DNA of 64,000 bases from Actinomadura syzygii (GCF_008085905.1 NZ_VSFF01000006.1:186001-250000), one strand, 5' to 3'; counted from the stretch's first letter, positions 16,793 through 26,147 are shown. The notes: generated by a model not told the origin, from the letters alone. Made by a program: numbers and translations.

Positions 16793-18316
16793 ATGATCAT
16801 TGGTGTGCGCAAGGAGGATCCGCCTGGCGAGCGGAGGGTGGCGGCGACGCCGGACACCGTTACCCAGCTGCAGAAACTCGGATACGAGGTGGTCGTTGAG
16901 TCCGATGCGGGAGCCGGGTCGGGCTTCACCGACGACCGGTACGAGGCCGCGGGCGCCGCCATCGGCGACGCGGACGCCGCGGACGTGGTGCTGTGCGTCG
17001 GCCCGCCGGAGCGGCTGGACGCGCTGCGGCCGGGCGCCACGTTGATCGGCCTGCTGAGCCCCCGGTTCAAGCCGGAACTGGTGGAGGAGCTCGCGAAGCG
17101 TCCCATCACGGCGCTGTCCCTGGACGCGGTGCCGCGGATCTCCCGGGCGCAGTCGATGGACGTCCTGTCCTCGATGGCGAACATCGCCGGATACCGGGCG
17201 GTGATCGAGGCCGCGCACGAGTTCGGACGGTTCTTCACCGGCCAGGTGACCGCGGCGGGCAAGGTGCCGCCGGCGAAGGTGCTGGTCGCGGGCGCCGGTG
17301 TCGCGGGGCTCGCGGCGATCGGCGCGGCGAGCAGCCTGGGCGCGATCGTCCGCGCCACCGACCCGCGGCCGGAGGTCGCCGACCAGGTGCGCTCGCTCGG
17401 CGGCGACTACCTCGCCGTCGCCGAGCCCGAGGCGGACGACGCCCCGGACACCGGCTACGCCAAGGAGATGTCGGACGACTACAACGTCCGCGCCGCCGCG
17501 CTCTACGCCGACCAGTGCCGCGACGTCGACATCATCGTCACCACCGCGCTCATCCCGGGCCGGCCCGCGCCGACGCTGATCACCGCCGAGATGGTCGCGA
17601 CGATGCGGCCGGGCTCGGTGATCGTCGACATGGCCGCCGCCAACGGCGGCAACGTCGAGGGCACGGTCCCCGGCGAGCGGGTCGTCACCCCGAACGGCGT
17701 GGTCATCCTCGGCTACACCGACCTGGCCGGACGGCTGCCCGCGCAGGCGTCGCAGCTGTACGGCACCAACCTCGTCAACCTGATCCGGCTGATGACCCCG
17801 GAGCGGAACGGCGTGCTCGTCCTCGACTTCGACGACGTCGTGCAGCGCTCGATGACCGTCGTCCGCGAGGGCGAGCTGGCCTGGCCGCCGCCCCCGGTGG
17901 CGGTGTCGGCGGCGCCGGCCGCCGTCCAGCCCGCGCCGGAAGTCGTGGCGGACACCCCGTCCCGCACGGCGAACCCGGTGGTGCGCCGGGTCGGCGTCGC
18001 CGTCGCGGCCGCCGCGATGTTCGGCCTGATCGCGCTCTCGCCCGCCGCGCTCCAGGTGCACCTGACCGTGTTCGCGCTGGCCATCGTGATCGGCTACTAC
18101 GTCATCGGGAACGTCCACCACGCGCTGCACACCCCGCTGATGTCGGTGACGAACGCGATCTCCGGGATCATCGTCGTCGGCGCGCTCGTGCAGATCAGCT
18201 CGGGGAACGCGGCGATCACCGTCCTGTCACTCGCGGCGATCCTGCTCGCGAGCATCAACGTCTTCGGCGGATTCGCGGTCACCCGCCGCATGCTCGCCAT
18301 GTTCATCAGGAGCTAG
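16793..18316 (+). CDS. pntA: NAD(P) transhydrogenase alpha subunit
   Basis: Proton-translocating transhydrogenase subunit that passes hydride between NAD(H) and NADP(H). At 507 residues it is the E. coli-like single-chain form. Residues about 1-370 form the soluble dI domain, with [16 protein letters not shown] at the N-terminus and the NAD fold [17 protein letters not shown] near 165. After a proline-rich linker, three or four membrane helices (about 400-500) form part of dII. ATG 16793 is chosen because GAGGTGA sits just upstream; an in-frame GTG at 16784 is embedded in that site. It forms an operon with the beta subunit, 3 bp apart. Confidence 0.93.
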   Translation: MIIGVRKEDPPGERRVAATPDTVTQLQKLGYEVVVESDAGAGSGFTDDRYEAAGAAIGDADAADVVLCVGPPERLDALRPGATLIGLLSPRFKPELVEELAKRPITALSLDAVPRISRAQSMDVLSSMANIAGYRAVIEAAHEFGRFFTGQVTAAGKVPPAKVLVAGAGVAGLAAIGAASSLGAIVRATDPRPEVADQVRSLGGDYLAVAEPEADDAPDTGYAKEMSDDYNVRAAALYADQCRDVDIIVTTALIPGRPAPTLITAEMVATMRPGSVIVDMAAANGGNVEGTVPGERVVTPNGVVILGYTDLAGRLPAQASQLYGTNLVNLIRLMTPERNGVLVLDFDDVVQRSMTVVREGELAWPPPPVAVSAAPAAVQPAPEVVADTPSRTANPVVRRVGVAVAAAAMFGLIALSPAALQVHLTVFALAIVIGYYVIGNVHHALHTPLMSVTNAISGIIVVGALVQISSGNAAITVLSLAAILLASINVFGGFAVTRRMLAMFIRS

Positions 18317-18319
18317 GCA

Positions 18320-19780
18320 ATGACGATCGCAACCGCGGCCACCGCCGCGTACATCGTCGCGGCACTGTTCTTCATCCGCGCGCTGGCCGGGCTCTCCCGG
18401 CACGAATCCGCCCGCCTGGGCAACACCTACGGCATGCTCGGCATGGCCGTGGCGCTGGTCGCCACCATCGCCCTCACCATCGACGACGGCATCGACGTGC
18501 CCGCGTTCGCGCTGCTCGTGGCCGCGATCGCGGTCGGCGCGCTGATCGGCCTGAACCGGGCGCGGGCGGTCGAGATGACCGCGATGCCGGAGCTCATCGC
18601 GCTGCTGCACAGCTTCGTCGGGCTGGCCGCCGTCCTCGTCGGCTGGAGCGGCTACCTGCACGTCGAGCGCCACCCCGGCGGGACGGAGGCGGCGGCGCTC
18701 GCCCGCGAGGACATGCTCGGCATCCACAGCGCCGAGGTCTTCATCGGCGTCTTCATCGGCGCCGTCACCCTCACCGGCTCGGTCGTGGCGTTCGGCAAGC
18801 TGTCGGGCAAGATGAAGTCCGCGCCGCTGATGCTGCCGGGCAAGAACCTCCTCAACGTCGGCGCGCTCGTCGTGTTCGCCGCGCTCACGGTCGTCTTCGT
18901 CGTCGAGCCCCAGGCGTGGGCGCTCGTCGCGGTCACCGCGGTCGCGCTGCTGCTCGGCTGGCACCTGGTCGCCTCCATCGGCGGCGGCGACATGCCGGTG
19001 GTCGTCTCCATGCTGAACAGCTACTCCGGCTGGGCGGCGGCCGCGTCCGGGTTCCTGCTCGGCAACGACCTGCTGATCATCGTCGGGGCGCTGGTCGGCT
19101 CCTCGGGCGCCTACCTGTCGGCCATCATGTGCAAGGCGATGAACCGGTCGTTCCTGTCGGTCATCGCGGGCGGCTTCGGCCTCGAAGCGCCCGCCGCGTC
19201 CGGCGGCGAGCAGGGCCGGCACCGGGAGATCACCGCCGAGGAGACCGCCGAGGCGCTCGCCGGAGCCTCCTCGGTGATCATCACGCCCGGCTACGGCATG
19301 GCCGTCGCCCAGGCGCAGGGCCCGGTCGCGGACCTGACCGCGCGGCTGCGCGACCACGGCGTCCAGGTCAGGTTCGGCATCCACCCGGTCGCCGGACGCC
19401 TCCCCGGCCACATGAACGTCCTGCTCGCCGAGGCCAAGGTGCCCTACGACCTCGTCCTCGAAATGGACGAGATCAACGACGACTTCGGCACCGCCGACGT
19501 GGTCCTGGTCATCGGCGCCAACGACATCGTCAACCCCGCCGCCGAAGAGGACCCGACGAGCCCGATCGCCGGAATGCCCGTCCTTGAGGTCTGGAACGCC
19601 CAGCAGGTCGTCGTCTTCAAACGCTCGATGGCCACCGGCTACGCGGGCGTCCAGAACCCGCTCTTCTTCCGCGACAACACCCAAATGCTCTTCGGCGACG
19701 CCAAGGAACGAGTAACCGACATCCTCCAGGCCCTGAAACACCTGACCCCAACCCGCGAAAAGGCAGGCACCCGCTCCTGA
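18320..19780 (+). CDS. pntB: NAD(P) transhydrogenase beta subunit
   Basis: Membrane subunit with NADP(H)-binding domain. The 486 residues begin with about nine helices (1-290) and end with the dIII domain. dIII carries [15 protein letters not shown] (about 320), the [18 protein letters not shown] segment (about 355) and [19 protein letters not shown] (about 395), all family hallmarks. ATG 18320 follows AGGAGCTAGGC, which overlaps the end of pntA. Together the pair supplies NADPH at the expense of proton-motive force. Its stop lies 19 bp from the convergent 911-residue gene. Confidence 0.94.
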   Translation: MTIATAATAAYIVAALFFIRALAGLSRHESARLGNTYGMLGMAVALVATIALTIDDGIDVPAFALLVAAIAVGALIGLNRARAVEMTAMPELIALLHSFVGLAAVLVGWSGYLHVERHPGGTEAAALAREDMLGIHSAEVFIGVFIGAVTLTGSVVAFGKLSGKMKSAPLMLPGKNLLNVGALVVFAALTVVFVVEPQAWALVAVTAVALLLGWHLVASIGGGDMPVVVSMLNSYSGWAAAASGFLLGNDLLIIVGALVGSSGAYLSAIMCKAMNRSFLSVIAGGFGLEAPAASGGEQGRHREITAEETAEALAGASSVIITPGYGMAVAQAQGPVADLTARLRDHGVQVRFGIHPVAGRLPGHMNVLLAEAKVPYDLVLEMDEINDDFGTADVVLVIGANDIVNPAAEEDPTSPIAGMPVLEVWNAQQVVVFKRSMATGYAGVQNPLFFRDNTQMLFGDAKERVTDILQALKHLTPTREKAGTRS

Positions 19781-19799
19781 CCGCCCATCGGCGCGGACG

Positions 19800-22535
19800 T
19801 CATTGCCGGACGGGTTCGAGCGCTTCCTTAGGCGGGCACCAGTCGCTTTGGCGGAGTTCTCCCATACGGCCGCAGTAGCCCACTTGCGCTGGCCGTTCGG
19901 CTCCGTGAACGCGCTGGACGGAGATGAGCTTGTCGAGCGGAGTCTGCTGGTCCACGACACCGCCGAAGTCGACGCGGCCGCTTTCCCCGTCGAGTGCGGA
20001 GCTGCCGTGGATCCGGCTAAGCGCCTGCCACACGGCAAGCGCGCTGGGCTGCAACCGAGGCGCCGTGTCCTGGAGGCGGCCGACCGCCTTGAGGTACAGG
20101 TTCACCGCGTCGAAGGCGAGGGCGGCGTGCCCGTCGAGCGAGGTGGTCTCGACCTGCTTGCATTCTTCCGGGAAGAGTTTCTTCATCGTGCTGTAGAGGT
20201 CACTTGAACTGTTGCATGACGCCGAGCCGAGCGTGAAGTCCAAGAAGTCGTAGGGAATCCTGGGAAAGGCGCCGCGGCGGGACGGGTCGGCGGCGAGTCG
20301 GGCCACGTCGTCGCCACCGAGAAGAGTCGGCGGGCTGGATCCGCAGGCGCCGTTGGCACCGCTGAGGATCCTCTCGAAGTCCTCGGGACGTCCGGTGAAG
20401 AAGACCAGGCCGCGGTAGCCGCAGACCCGCTCGCCGACCGTCTGCGCGCCGGGCCGGCTCGGCGTGCCCGTCGAAGCCGTAGAAGGCGCGTACGCCCGTT
20501 TCTCAACGTCGAACCCCACGCCCGTGAAGGCCCCGGCGGCGTCATCGCGCAGGTTGTTGCTGTATTCGTCGGTCGGGTCGGCGGAGTACACGATCTGGAC
20601 TTTCCGCTCTCGCAGATCGCCCTTGTCGGCGAGGCGCTTCGCGTACGCGGCGGCGACGGCGGCCTCGCGCCGGTTCTGCGGGGAGACCTGGTAGTAGAGG
20701 GGCGAGTGGTCGTCGAGCGTGTCGGCCGACATGGTCGTGGCCACCATGGGAAGCCCGACCCGGGTCAGTTCGTTGATCGTGTCGATCGTCGCCTTCCGGC
20801 TCTGGTCGAGGCCGGTGACGCCGACGATCGTGGGATCGTCGCGCCTCATCGCCTCGATCCCGCGCGCGACCACCTCCCCGAAACGCATGCCGGAACCGGC
20901 GCTGGCCGGGAAGATGCGCAGCACCGGATCGTTCTCTCCGCGCCGGTCGAGCTGCCGCCGCTGGGCGCTGGCCGCGCCCTGGAACTGCTCCCCCACATAG
21001 GACAGCGCGTTGGACGCGCCGCCCGCCGGTGTGCTGAGCAGTGCCGATAAATGCACCAGGGTGATGACGCGCCGGCTCGGAGTCTCGCGGTGGATCCGGT
21101 CGGCCTCGGCGTTCTGCTCGGCGATGGTGCTGATCGCCGTCTTGATCCGCTTGTCGGCTGAGCCGAAGGCGTACCCGTGCGGCGCGACGCCTATGCACTC
21201 CCCGGTCGGTTCCCGCTCCAACGTCGCCGCGTCGGGATCGGACCGGCTCAGGCCGCAGTGCCGTTCCTCCCAGTTCTGCCGGGTGTCGAACGCGAAGCCG
21301 ACGCCCGCGACGAGCAGCAGGGCCGCGAGGGCGACGAGGACCGCCGTGGCGGAGCGGGCGGCCAGAACCGGGGCGGGCTCGTTCGTGAAGCGTCCGGCGA
21401 CCGCGTTGCGCATCTCCTGGATCTCGTGATCCGGGTGCGCCGCGGGAAGCGGCGCGTCCACCCGCAGCGGTACGTACCAGAAGCCGGGGTCCCGGCTGTG
21501 GCCCGCGCTGCGCAGCCGCTCGCTCCACGCGGCGTAGTGGTCGAGGTCATCGTTCAGACTCCGCACCCGCCCGTGTTCGGGCTCGGCCTCCGTGCTGCTC
21601 GTCACGACCAACAGCGGGTCGAAGGCGCCGGTCTCGTTGCGCACTTCGACGAAGGCGCGGACCAGCGCCCGTCCGTTGTTGTCGGCGCTCACGCCTTTCA
21701 GGAACGCCGCACAGTAGGCGGTGCGCCGGTAGGCGCGGCGACGCCAGGGACGGCGCCGGTAGGCGGTCCGCAGGTCCTCCAAAAAGGCGTTGATCATCAA
21801 TTTGCTGACCTGCGCCGGGTCTTCACGTCCCCAACGGGGTTGGGTGAGCCTCAGCGCGAAGCCCTCGAAGGTGCCCGGATCCGCGGGAGCCATGTAGGGC
21901 TGGCGTAACAGCCATCTGTACTCGCTCCCGAGCACGCGCCACGCCCGGAACAACATGAGCGGAAGCACGTACAAGCCGAGCAGGTAGGCCCACCAGGGCA
22001 CCTGCTGCTGCAGAGTCACCTCGGTGTTCGGGCTCCGCAGGAATCCGAACAATGGCCTGCGTTGGATCTCGCGGTTCCGCACCCACCGCAGCATGTCGCG
22101 GGCGTGCTGGGAATTGGGGGCCTCGTCCGTGCGGGTCATTTCCAGCAGCCAGTTGACCAGGCCGAAGCGCCGGAAACGGACCGGCTGTTCGCGGCCGTAT
22201 CGGGCGGAGGAGAACTCCTCGGCCAGGGCGACGAGGACGCGGCGGCACATCTCGGCCCGCCGCCAGTCCGGGGAGAGGTCGGCGCGCTCGGCCGCGACCT
22301 GCGCCCATGTCTCGTCCATATCGATGATCCGGTGCGGGACGTGCCGCGGTTGCGCATTACCCAGGGCGCGGCCGATCTGCTCGGCCAGTTCGCCCTGTGC
22401 GTCGCCGATCAGGCTCAGAATCGGAATGCCGTCCCGGCCAGGTAACTCGCCCGGCAACTCGCGTTTTCTCGGACGGCGCACGAGCGCGCCCAACAGGACG
22501 AAAAGCCGGTCGGCATGCGCGAAGACAGGTTCCAC
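19800..22535 (-). CDS. Large membrane protein: degenerate NTPase-like N-terminus plus extracytoplasmic periplasmic-binding fold
   Basis: 911 residues with no assigned function. Residues about 35-60 (IPILSLIGDAQGELAEQIG) look like a Walker-A strand-loop-helix without the Gly-Lys-Ser/Thr. Residues 275-312 (CAAFLKGVS, then VRNETGAFDPLLVVTSS) resemble Walker-B and sensor-1 regions of STAND-type NTPases, also without acidic residues. Hydrophobic segments lie at 180-198 and 394-416. From about 425 onward the protein resembles branched-chain amino-acid receptor proteins (a VTGLDQSRKATIDTINEL strand, PMVATTMSADTLDD, DGHAALAFDAVNLYLKAV), with several cysteines. This suggests an outside ligand sensor tied to a cytoplasmic platform. 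It stands alone, with no ABC partner genes. Confidence 0.65.
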   Translation of the reverse strand: MEPVFAHADRLFVLLGALVRRPRKRELPGELPGRDGIPILSLIGDAQGELAEQIGRALGNAQPRHVPHRIIDMDETWAQVAAERADLSPDWRRAEMCRRVLVALAEEFSSARYGREQPVRFRRFGLVNWLLEMTRTDEAPNSQHARDMLRWVRNREIQRRPLFGFLRSPNTEVTLQQQVPWWAYLLGLYVLPLMLFRAWRVLGSEYRWLLRQPYMAPADPGTFEGFALRLTQPRWGREDPAQVSKLMINAFLEDLRTAYRRRPWRRRAYRRTAYCAAFLKGVSADNNGRALVRAFVEVRNETGAFDPLLVVTSSTEAEPEHGRVRSLNDDLDHYAAWSERLRSAGHSRDPGFWYVPLRVDAPLPAAHPDHEIQEMRNAVAGRFTNEPAPVLAARSATAVLVALAALLLVAGVGFAFDTRQNWEERHCGLSRSDPDAATLEREPTGECIGVAPHGYAFGSADKRIKTAISTIAEQNAEADRIHRETPSRRVITLVHLSALLSTPAGGASNALSYVGEQFQGAASAQRRQLDRRGENDPVLRIFPASAGSGMRFGEVVARGIEAMRRDDPTIVGVTGLDQSRKATIDTINELTRVGLPMVATTMSADTLDDHSPLYYQVSPQNRREAAVAAAYAKRLADKGDLRERKVQIVYSADPTDEYSNNLRDDAAGAFTGVGFDVEKRAYAPSTASTGTPSRPGAQTVGERVCGYRGLVFFTGRPEDFERILSGANGACGSSPPTLLGGDDVARLAADPSRRGAFPRIPYDFLDFTLGSASCNSSSDLYSTMKKLFPEECKQVETTSLDGHAALAFDAVNLYLKAVGRLQDTAPRLQPSALAVWQALSRIHGSSALDGESGRVDFGGVVDQQTPLDKLISVQRVHGAERPAQVGYCGRMGELRQSDWCPPKEALEPVRQ

Positions 22536-22666
22536 GGTGCCCCCGATTCCTGTCGCTCAGCGGGATTCAGCCCGCACTCTAGTGACGACGGAACGAAACT
22601 AGGGACACTTCGCCAATATTCGCAGTAAATGGTGGGCATTCGCCCCGGTAAGGGGAGATTCTCGGC

Positions 22667-22696
22667 AACCCCATACCGGTCGGTGCACCGAGAATC
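22667..22696 (-). terminator. Hairpin downstream of the WYL regulator gene
   Basis: GATTCTCGG (22667-22675) and CCGAGAATC (22688-22696) are perfect inverted repeats, 49 bp past the WYL stop on the minus strand. The rest of the 209-bp spacer (22536-22744) shows no gene. Confidence 0.5.
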
Positions 22697-22744
22697 GGAG
22701 GCCCGTAAATCCGGTTTCTATGCACGGGAAATGGAGCTGGTGGT

Positions 22745-23719
22745 TCATGGGGGCGGGTCGTAGTGGGTGGTCAGGGTCTTGGCGCGGGTGTGGAGGGTGG
22801 TGCGTAGCCACTCTGGGGTTAGGGCTTCGGCGTTTGTGGCTAGGTGCCATAGGGCCCATTCGGCGTGTCTCGCGTCTTGGAAGGTCACTTGGAGGCGTAT
22901 CCAGCCGTCGGGGTCGGTTTCTTCGGCGTGGACGGACAGGGCGGTGTCCAGCAGGTCTTGCCGGCGGGCCGGGTTCAGGCGCAGGAGGACGGCTACCTGG
23001 TCGCCGCCGGCGCGGAAGCGGGTGCTGCGTTCCTGCCAGGCCCTGTCCAGGTCGACCTGGTCTGGGCGTTGGGCCGGTTCGTCCAGTTCCTCGGCGGCCG
23101 ATATGCGGGACAGCCGGTAGGTGCGGTCCTCGCCGGATCTCGTGGCCAGTAGGTAGCCCTGGCCTCGTACCGTGACCAGGCCGATCGGGTCGATTGTGCG
23201 CCACTTCGGGGTCTGGCCGAAGGCCGCGTAGTGGATACGCAGTTTGTGGCCGTCGAACACCGCGCGCCGGACTTCGGACACGACGGCGTCGAGTACCTCC
23301 TCGGTGGGCTCGCGGCGGGAGAGGAGGTCGATGTCCGGGTCGATGAGCAGGCGTTGGGCCGCGTCGGCCGCTGTGTCGCGGTGGGTTTCGGGGAGCGCGT
23401 CCACGACCTTGAGCATGGCGGAGGCGAGCGCCGAGCCGAGTCCGAACGCCTGCGCGCCGCGCCGTGATCCGGCGATCAGCAGGGCGAGCGCCTCGTCGTG
23501 GTTCAAGCCGGTGAGCTCCGTCCGGAATCCGGGGAGCAGCGCGAAGCCGCCGTGCCGTCCGCGTTCGGCGTAGACGGGGACGCCCGCCGCCGACAGCGCC
23601 TCGATGTCGCGCAGCACCGTGCGGGTGGACACCTCCAGCTCGCGGGCGAGCGCGGCCGCGGACAGCCGACCGTGCCGGCGCAGCAGCAGCACGAGTGAGA
23701 CCAGCCGGTCAGCGCGCAT
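22745..23719 (-). CDS. HTH/WYL-domain transcriptional regulator (YafY type)
   Basis: 324 residues: N-terminal HTH_11 (MRADRLVSLVLLLRRHG, then VSTRTVLRDIEALSAAGVPVYAERG, residues 1-55), a linker, the WYL domain (about 140-215, with LRIHYAAFG, IDPIGLVTVRGQGYLLA and TYRLSRI), and the C-terminal WCX region to 324. WYL domains sense nucleic acids or small ligands. ATG 23719 is the first codon after the intergenic dyad. It is divergent from the RidA gene, with one perfect dyad between them, the usual regulator-target arrangement. Confidence 0.88.
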   Translation of the reverse strand: MRADRLVSLVLLLRRHGRLSAAALARELEVSTRTVLRDIEALSAAGVPVYAERGRHGGFALLPGFRTELTGLNHDEALALLIAGSRRGAQAFGLGSALASAMLKVVDALPETHRDTAADAAQRLLIDPDIDLLSRREPTEEVLDAVVSEVRRAVFDGHKLRIHYAAFGQTPKWRTIDPIGLVTVRGQGYLLATRSGEDRTYRLSRISAAEELDEPAQRPDQVDLDRAWQERSTRFRAGGDQVAVLLRLNPARRQDLLDTALSVHAEETDPDGWIRLQVTFQDARHAEWALWHLATNAEALTPEWLRTTLHTRAKTLTTHYDPPP

Positions 23720-23738
23720 ACGAAGACTCTACGAAATA

Positions 23739-23757
23739 CACGACAGAGGGTGTCGTG
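23739..23757. promoter_or_regulatory. Candidate WYL-regulator operator
   Basis: CACGACA (23739-23745), GAGGG, TGTCGTG (23751-23757) is a perfect dyad between divergent WYL and RidA genes. Outer CGAAGA (23721-23726) and TCTTCG (23759-23764) add an almost symmetrical second layer. No other dyad lies in this spacer. Confidence 0.6.
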
Positions 23758-23862
23758 ATTCTTCGGGAGGGTGGAGCCGCGGACGGTCAGGGACCGGCGG
23801 CTACCTCACCGACCTGGCGTTTCGCACTTCGACGATACGAATCGAATGGGGATGGTGTGGTC

Positions 23863-24258
23863 ATGGAGCGGACGGCGGTCAACCCGTGGGCGTGGTCGGT
23901 GGAGATGGGATACAACCAGGGCGAGATCGTCTCCGGGCAGGCCCGGACGCTGTACTGCTCCGGGCAGACCGCGATGAGCGGTGACGGCAAGCCCGAGCAC
24001 GCCGGTGACATGGCGGCGCAGTTGGCGCTGAGCCTCGACAACCTGGAGGCCGTACTCGGCGAGGCGGGCATGTCGCTCGCGAACCTCGTCCGGCTCAACG
24101 TCTACACGACGGACGTCGACCGGCTCTTCGAGCACTACGGCGTGCTCGCGGGGCGGTTGGGCGCGGTGGGCGTGACGCCGACCACCACGATGCTCGGGGT
24201 GACGCGGCTCGCCATCCCCGATCTGATGGTGGAGTTGGAGGGCACCGCCGTCGCCTGA
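23863..24258 (+). CDS. RidA (YjgF/YER057c/UK114) family protein
   Basis: 131 residues from ATG 23863. Family pattern: NPWAWSVEMGYNQGEIVSGQARTLYCSGQTAMS, DGKPEHAGDMAAQLALSLDNLEAVLGEAG, and a C-terminal IPDLMVELEGTAVA. RidA proteins are trimers that hydrolyse reactive enamine/imine intermediates released by PLP enzymes. The family's catalytic Arg (normally in an R-V-x-V or similar strand) is not obvious in this copy, so it may belong to a non-deaminase subgroup. Divergent from the WYL regulator; terminated by a 17-bp hairpin. Confidence 0.85.
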   Translation: MERTAVNPWAWSVEMGYNQGEIVSGQARTLYCSGQTAMSGDGKPEHAGDMAAQLALSLDNLEAVLGEAGMSLANLVRLNVYTTDVDRLFEHYGVLAGRLGAVGVTPTTTMLGVTRLAIPDLMVELEGTAVA

Positions 24259-24265
24259 CCGTGTC

Positions 24266-24304
24266 CCTGCGGCTCGTGCCGACCCGATCGGCACGAGCCG
24301 CAGG
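24266..24304. terminator. Perfect 17-bp hairpin terminator between convergent genes
   Basis: CCTGCGGCTCGTGCCGA (24266-24282) pairs with TCGGCACGAGCCGCAGG (24288-24304) around loop CCCGA, between the RidA stop (+) and the ene-reductase stop (-). It should work in both directions. Confidence 0.85.
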
Positions 24305-24313
24305 CGGGACTCG

Positions 24314-25384
24314 TCAGGACGTGTACTGATATGCGGGGTAGGTCAGGTAGCCCTCGTCGCCGCCTTGGTAGAAGGTCGCCTCGTCCACGGGAGCTATCGG
24401 GAGGGCGTTGCGCAGGCGTTCGACCAGGTCGGGGTTGGCCAGGAAGGCTCGGCCGAAGCTGATGAGGTCGGCGCCCAGGTCGAGCCAATGGTCGGCTTCG
24501 GTCCGTCCGGCCTGCTTGGCGCCCATGGGCAGCGACGGGTTCATGATGAGGGTGCCGGGCCACGCTCGGCGCAGTTCGACCACTACGTCTTCGTCGACGG
24601 TGGCTTCGAGGTGGACGTAGGCCACCTGGAGGCGGGCCAGTTCGGTCAGCAGCGCGGTGTAGAGCTCAAGGGTGTCGGTCTCCCGCACGCCCCAGAACGT
24701 CGCGCCGGGAGACAGGCGGATGCCGGTCCGCGCGGCCCCGACCGCCTCGACGGTCGCGGCCGTCGCCTCGACGGCGAAGCGGATCCGGCCCGCCACCGAG
24801 CCTCCGTATCGGTCCGTACGCAGGTTGGCGTTGGACGAGAGGAACTGCGAGATCAGGTAGCCGTTGGCGCCGTGCAGCTCGACGCCGTCGAAGCCCGCGC
24901 CGATCGCGCGGCGGGCGGCCTCGGCGTAGGACGCGGAGTGCTCCGGGACCTCGGCGGTGTCCAGGGCGCGCGGCATCGGTGCGGGCTGCGGCCCGGTCGG
25001 GGTGAAGACGTCGCCGACGGCGGGGACGGCCGAGGGCCCGACGGGCTGGAAGCCGGTGGTGTCGGGGTGGGAGACCCGTCCGCCGTGCATGAGCTGGGCG
25101 AAGATCCGGCCGCCGTTGGCGTGGACGGCGGAGGTCACCGGACGCCAGGCGGCGACCTGCTCGTCGGTGTGGAGCCCCGGGGTTCCCGGGTTGGACTGTC
25201 CGATGAGGCTCGGCTGCACGCCCTCGGACACGATCAGCCCGGCCGTCGCGCGCTGGGCGTAGTAGGTCGCCATGGCGGACGTCGCGAGCCCGCTCGCGGC
25301 GGCGCGGACCCGGGTCATCGGGGCCATCACCACCCGGTTGGGCAGCGTCAGGTCACCGAGCTGGTAGCGAGTGAAAAGGGACAT
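24314..25384 (-). CDS. Old Yellow Enzyme family ene-reductase (NemA-like)
   Basis: FMN-dependent NADPH ene-reductase, 356 residues in a single TIM barrel. Visible motifs: N-terminal LPNRVVMAPMTRVRA; FAQLMHGGRVSHPD (about 95); FDGVELHGANGYLISQFLSSNANLRTDRYGG (about 165-195, including the His-x-x-Asn substrate pair and active-site Tyr); and a C-terminal LISFGRAFLANPDLVERL flavin-phosphate region. ATG 25384 is divergent from a MerR gene, with a MerR-style long-spacer promoter between. It probably reduces electrophilic alkenes, quinones or nitro compounds under MerR control. Confidence 0.93.
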   Translation of the reverse strand: MSLFTRYQLGDLTLPNRVVMAPMTRVRAAASGLATSAMATYYAQRATAGLIVSEGVQPSLIGQSNPGTPGLHTDEQVAAWRPVTSAVHANGGRIFAQLMHGGRVSHPDTTGFQPVGPSAVPAVGDVFTPTGPQPAPMPRALDTAEVPEHSASYAEAARRAIGAGFDGVELHGANGYLISQFLSSNANLRTDRYGGSVAGRIRFAVEATAATVEAVGAARTGIRLSPGATFWGVRETDTLELYTALLTELARLQVAYVHLEATVDEDVVVELRRAWPGTLIMNPSLPMGAKQAGRTEADHWLDLGADLISFGRAFLANPDLVERLRNALPIAPVDEATFYQGGDEGYLTYPAYQYTS

Positions 25385-25435
25385 CGGGTCGGCACCCCCG
25401 GTTCGCGTGGCGCCCGGATCTCGGGCACGGGGTTA

Positions 25436-25471
25436 CGCTAAAACCTCACATCAATGTCAGAGGCAAGCGGT
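25436..25471 (-). promoter_or_regulatory. MerR-type promoter for the ene-reductase
   Basis: On the minus strand TTGCCT (-35) is followed after about 19 bp by TTAGCG (-10 like). The over-long spacer contains CCTCACAT-CA-ATGTCAGAGG (25444-25463 on plus), a near-perfect dyad. MerR activators typically bind inside such stretched spacers. Confidence 0.5.
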
Positions 25472-25501
25472 GTGCCGCGGATCACATGCCGGGAGGACGA
25501 C

Positions 25502-25879
25502 GTGCGCATCGGGGAACTCGCGTCCCGGACCGGAGCCAGCGTCCGGTCCCTGCGCTACTACGAAGAGCAGGGGTTGCTGGCCAGCACCCGGAGTCCGAGC
25601 GGGCAGCGCCACTACGGAGAGGACGACGTCGAGCGGGTCCGGTTCGTCCAGCGGTTGTTCACGGCGGGCCTGTCCAGCCGGACGATCGCCGAACTACTGC
25701 CCTGCGTCGAGGCTCCCAGCCGGGAGAACTCCGACAGCGCGCTGGAGCGGATGGCGCAGGAGCGCGACCGGCTCTCCGAGCACATCGAAGACCTGATCCG
25801 CACCCGTGACGCGCTCGACGAGCTGGTGGCCGTCGCGCTGGCGCACCGCGAGACGCTGCGGACGACCGCGGCCACCTGA
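25502..25879 (+). CDS. MerR family transcriptional regulator
   Basis: 125 residues from GTG 25502, which has GGGAGG five bases ahead; an upstream in-frame ATG at 25454 would place part of the operator inside the gene. The MerR helix-turn-helix and wing are clear (VRIGELASRTGASVRSLRYYEEQGLL, then RHYGEDDVERVRFVQRLFTAGLSSRTI). A C-terminal dimerisation helix of about 40 residues follows, and there is a single Cys in LLPCVEAP. It divergently accompanies the ene-reductase, a common pairing that responds to electrophiles. Confidence 0.88.
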   Translation: MRIGELASRTGASVRSLRYYEEQGLLASTRSPSGQRHYGEDDVERVRFVQRLFTAGLSSRTIAELLPCVEAPSRENSDSALERMAQERDRLSEHIEDLIRTRDALDELVAVALAHRETLRTTAAT

Positions 25880-26147
25880 GCGGCCAGGCAGAATCTTGCT
25901 CCGGCTCCGGTGATGATAACGACAACACGTCGCGATGACGCATCTCCCGCCGCGCAAGCGAAGTCGTCCGCGAACAGGATCACGGGAAGCATTTCAGCAG
26001 GTTAGAGCGATCATTTCAGCACGGTCGCGAGAACTGATCTTCGGCCGGTCGTCCGGCTGTCGCGAAATGCAACTGTTGACTTCGTCAACACCGCGTTCGA
26101 GACTACTCCCACCCGCCACGGGCGTCCGTTGAGGAAGGTCCCGAACA
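25880..26147 (+). promoter_or_regulatory. Leader of the second catabolic operon with GTTGAC dyad
   Basis: No gene is visible in these 268 bp. GTTGAC-TTC-GTCAAC (26075-26089) is a perfect inverted repeat whose left arm supplies a TTGACT -35 box; GACTAC about 19 bp later could be the -10. This is the only candidate promoter ahead of the operon starting at 26148. The binding factor is unknown, because no regulator gene lies inside the operon. Confidence 0.5.

Noticed and set aside
16993..19587. An 864-codon open frame across pntA and pntB
   Set aside because: Same-strand shadow of the two transhydrogenase genes with Arg/Gly-rich composition.
19800..22535. Ordinary branched-chain amino-acid ABC binding protein
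   Set aside because: No signal peptide or lipobox, over 420 extra N-terminal residues with hydrophobic segments, and no transporter genes nearby.
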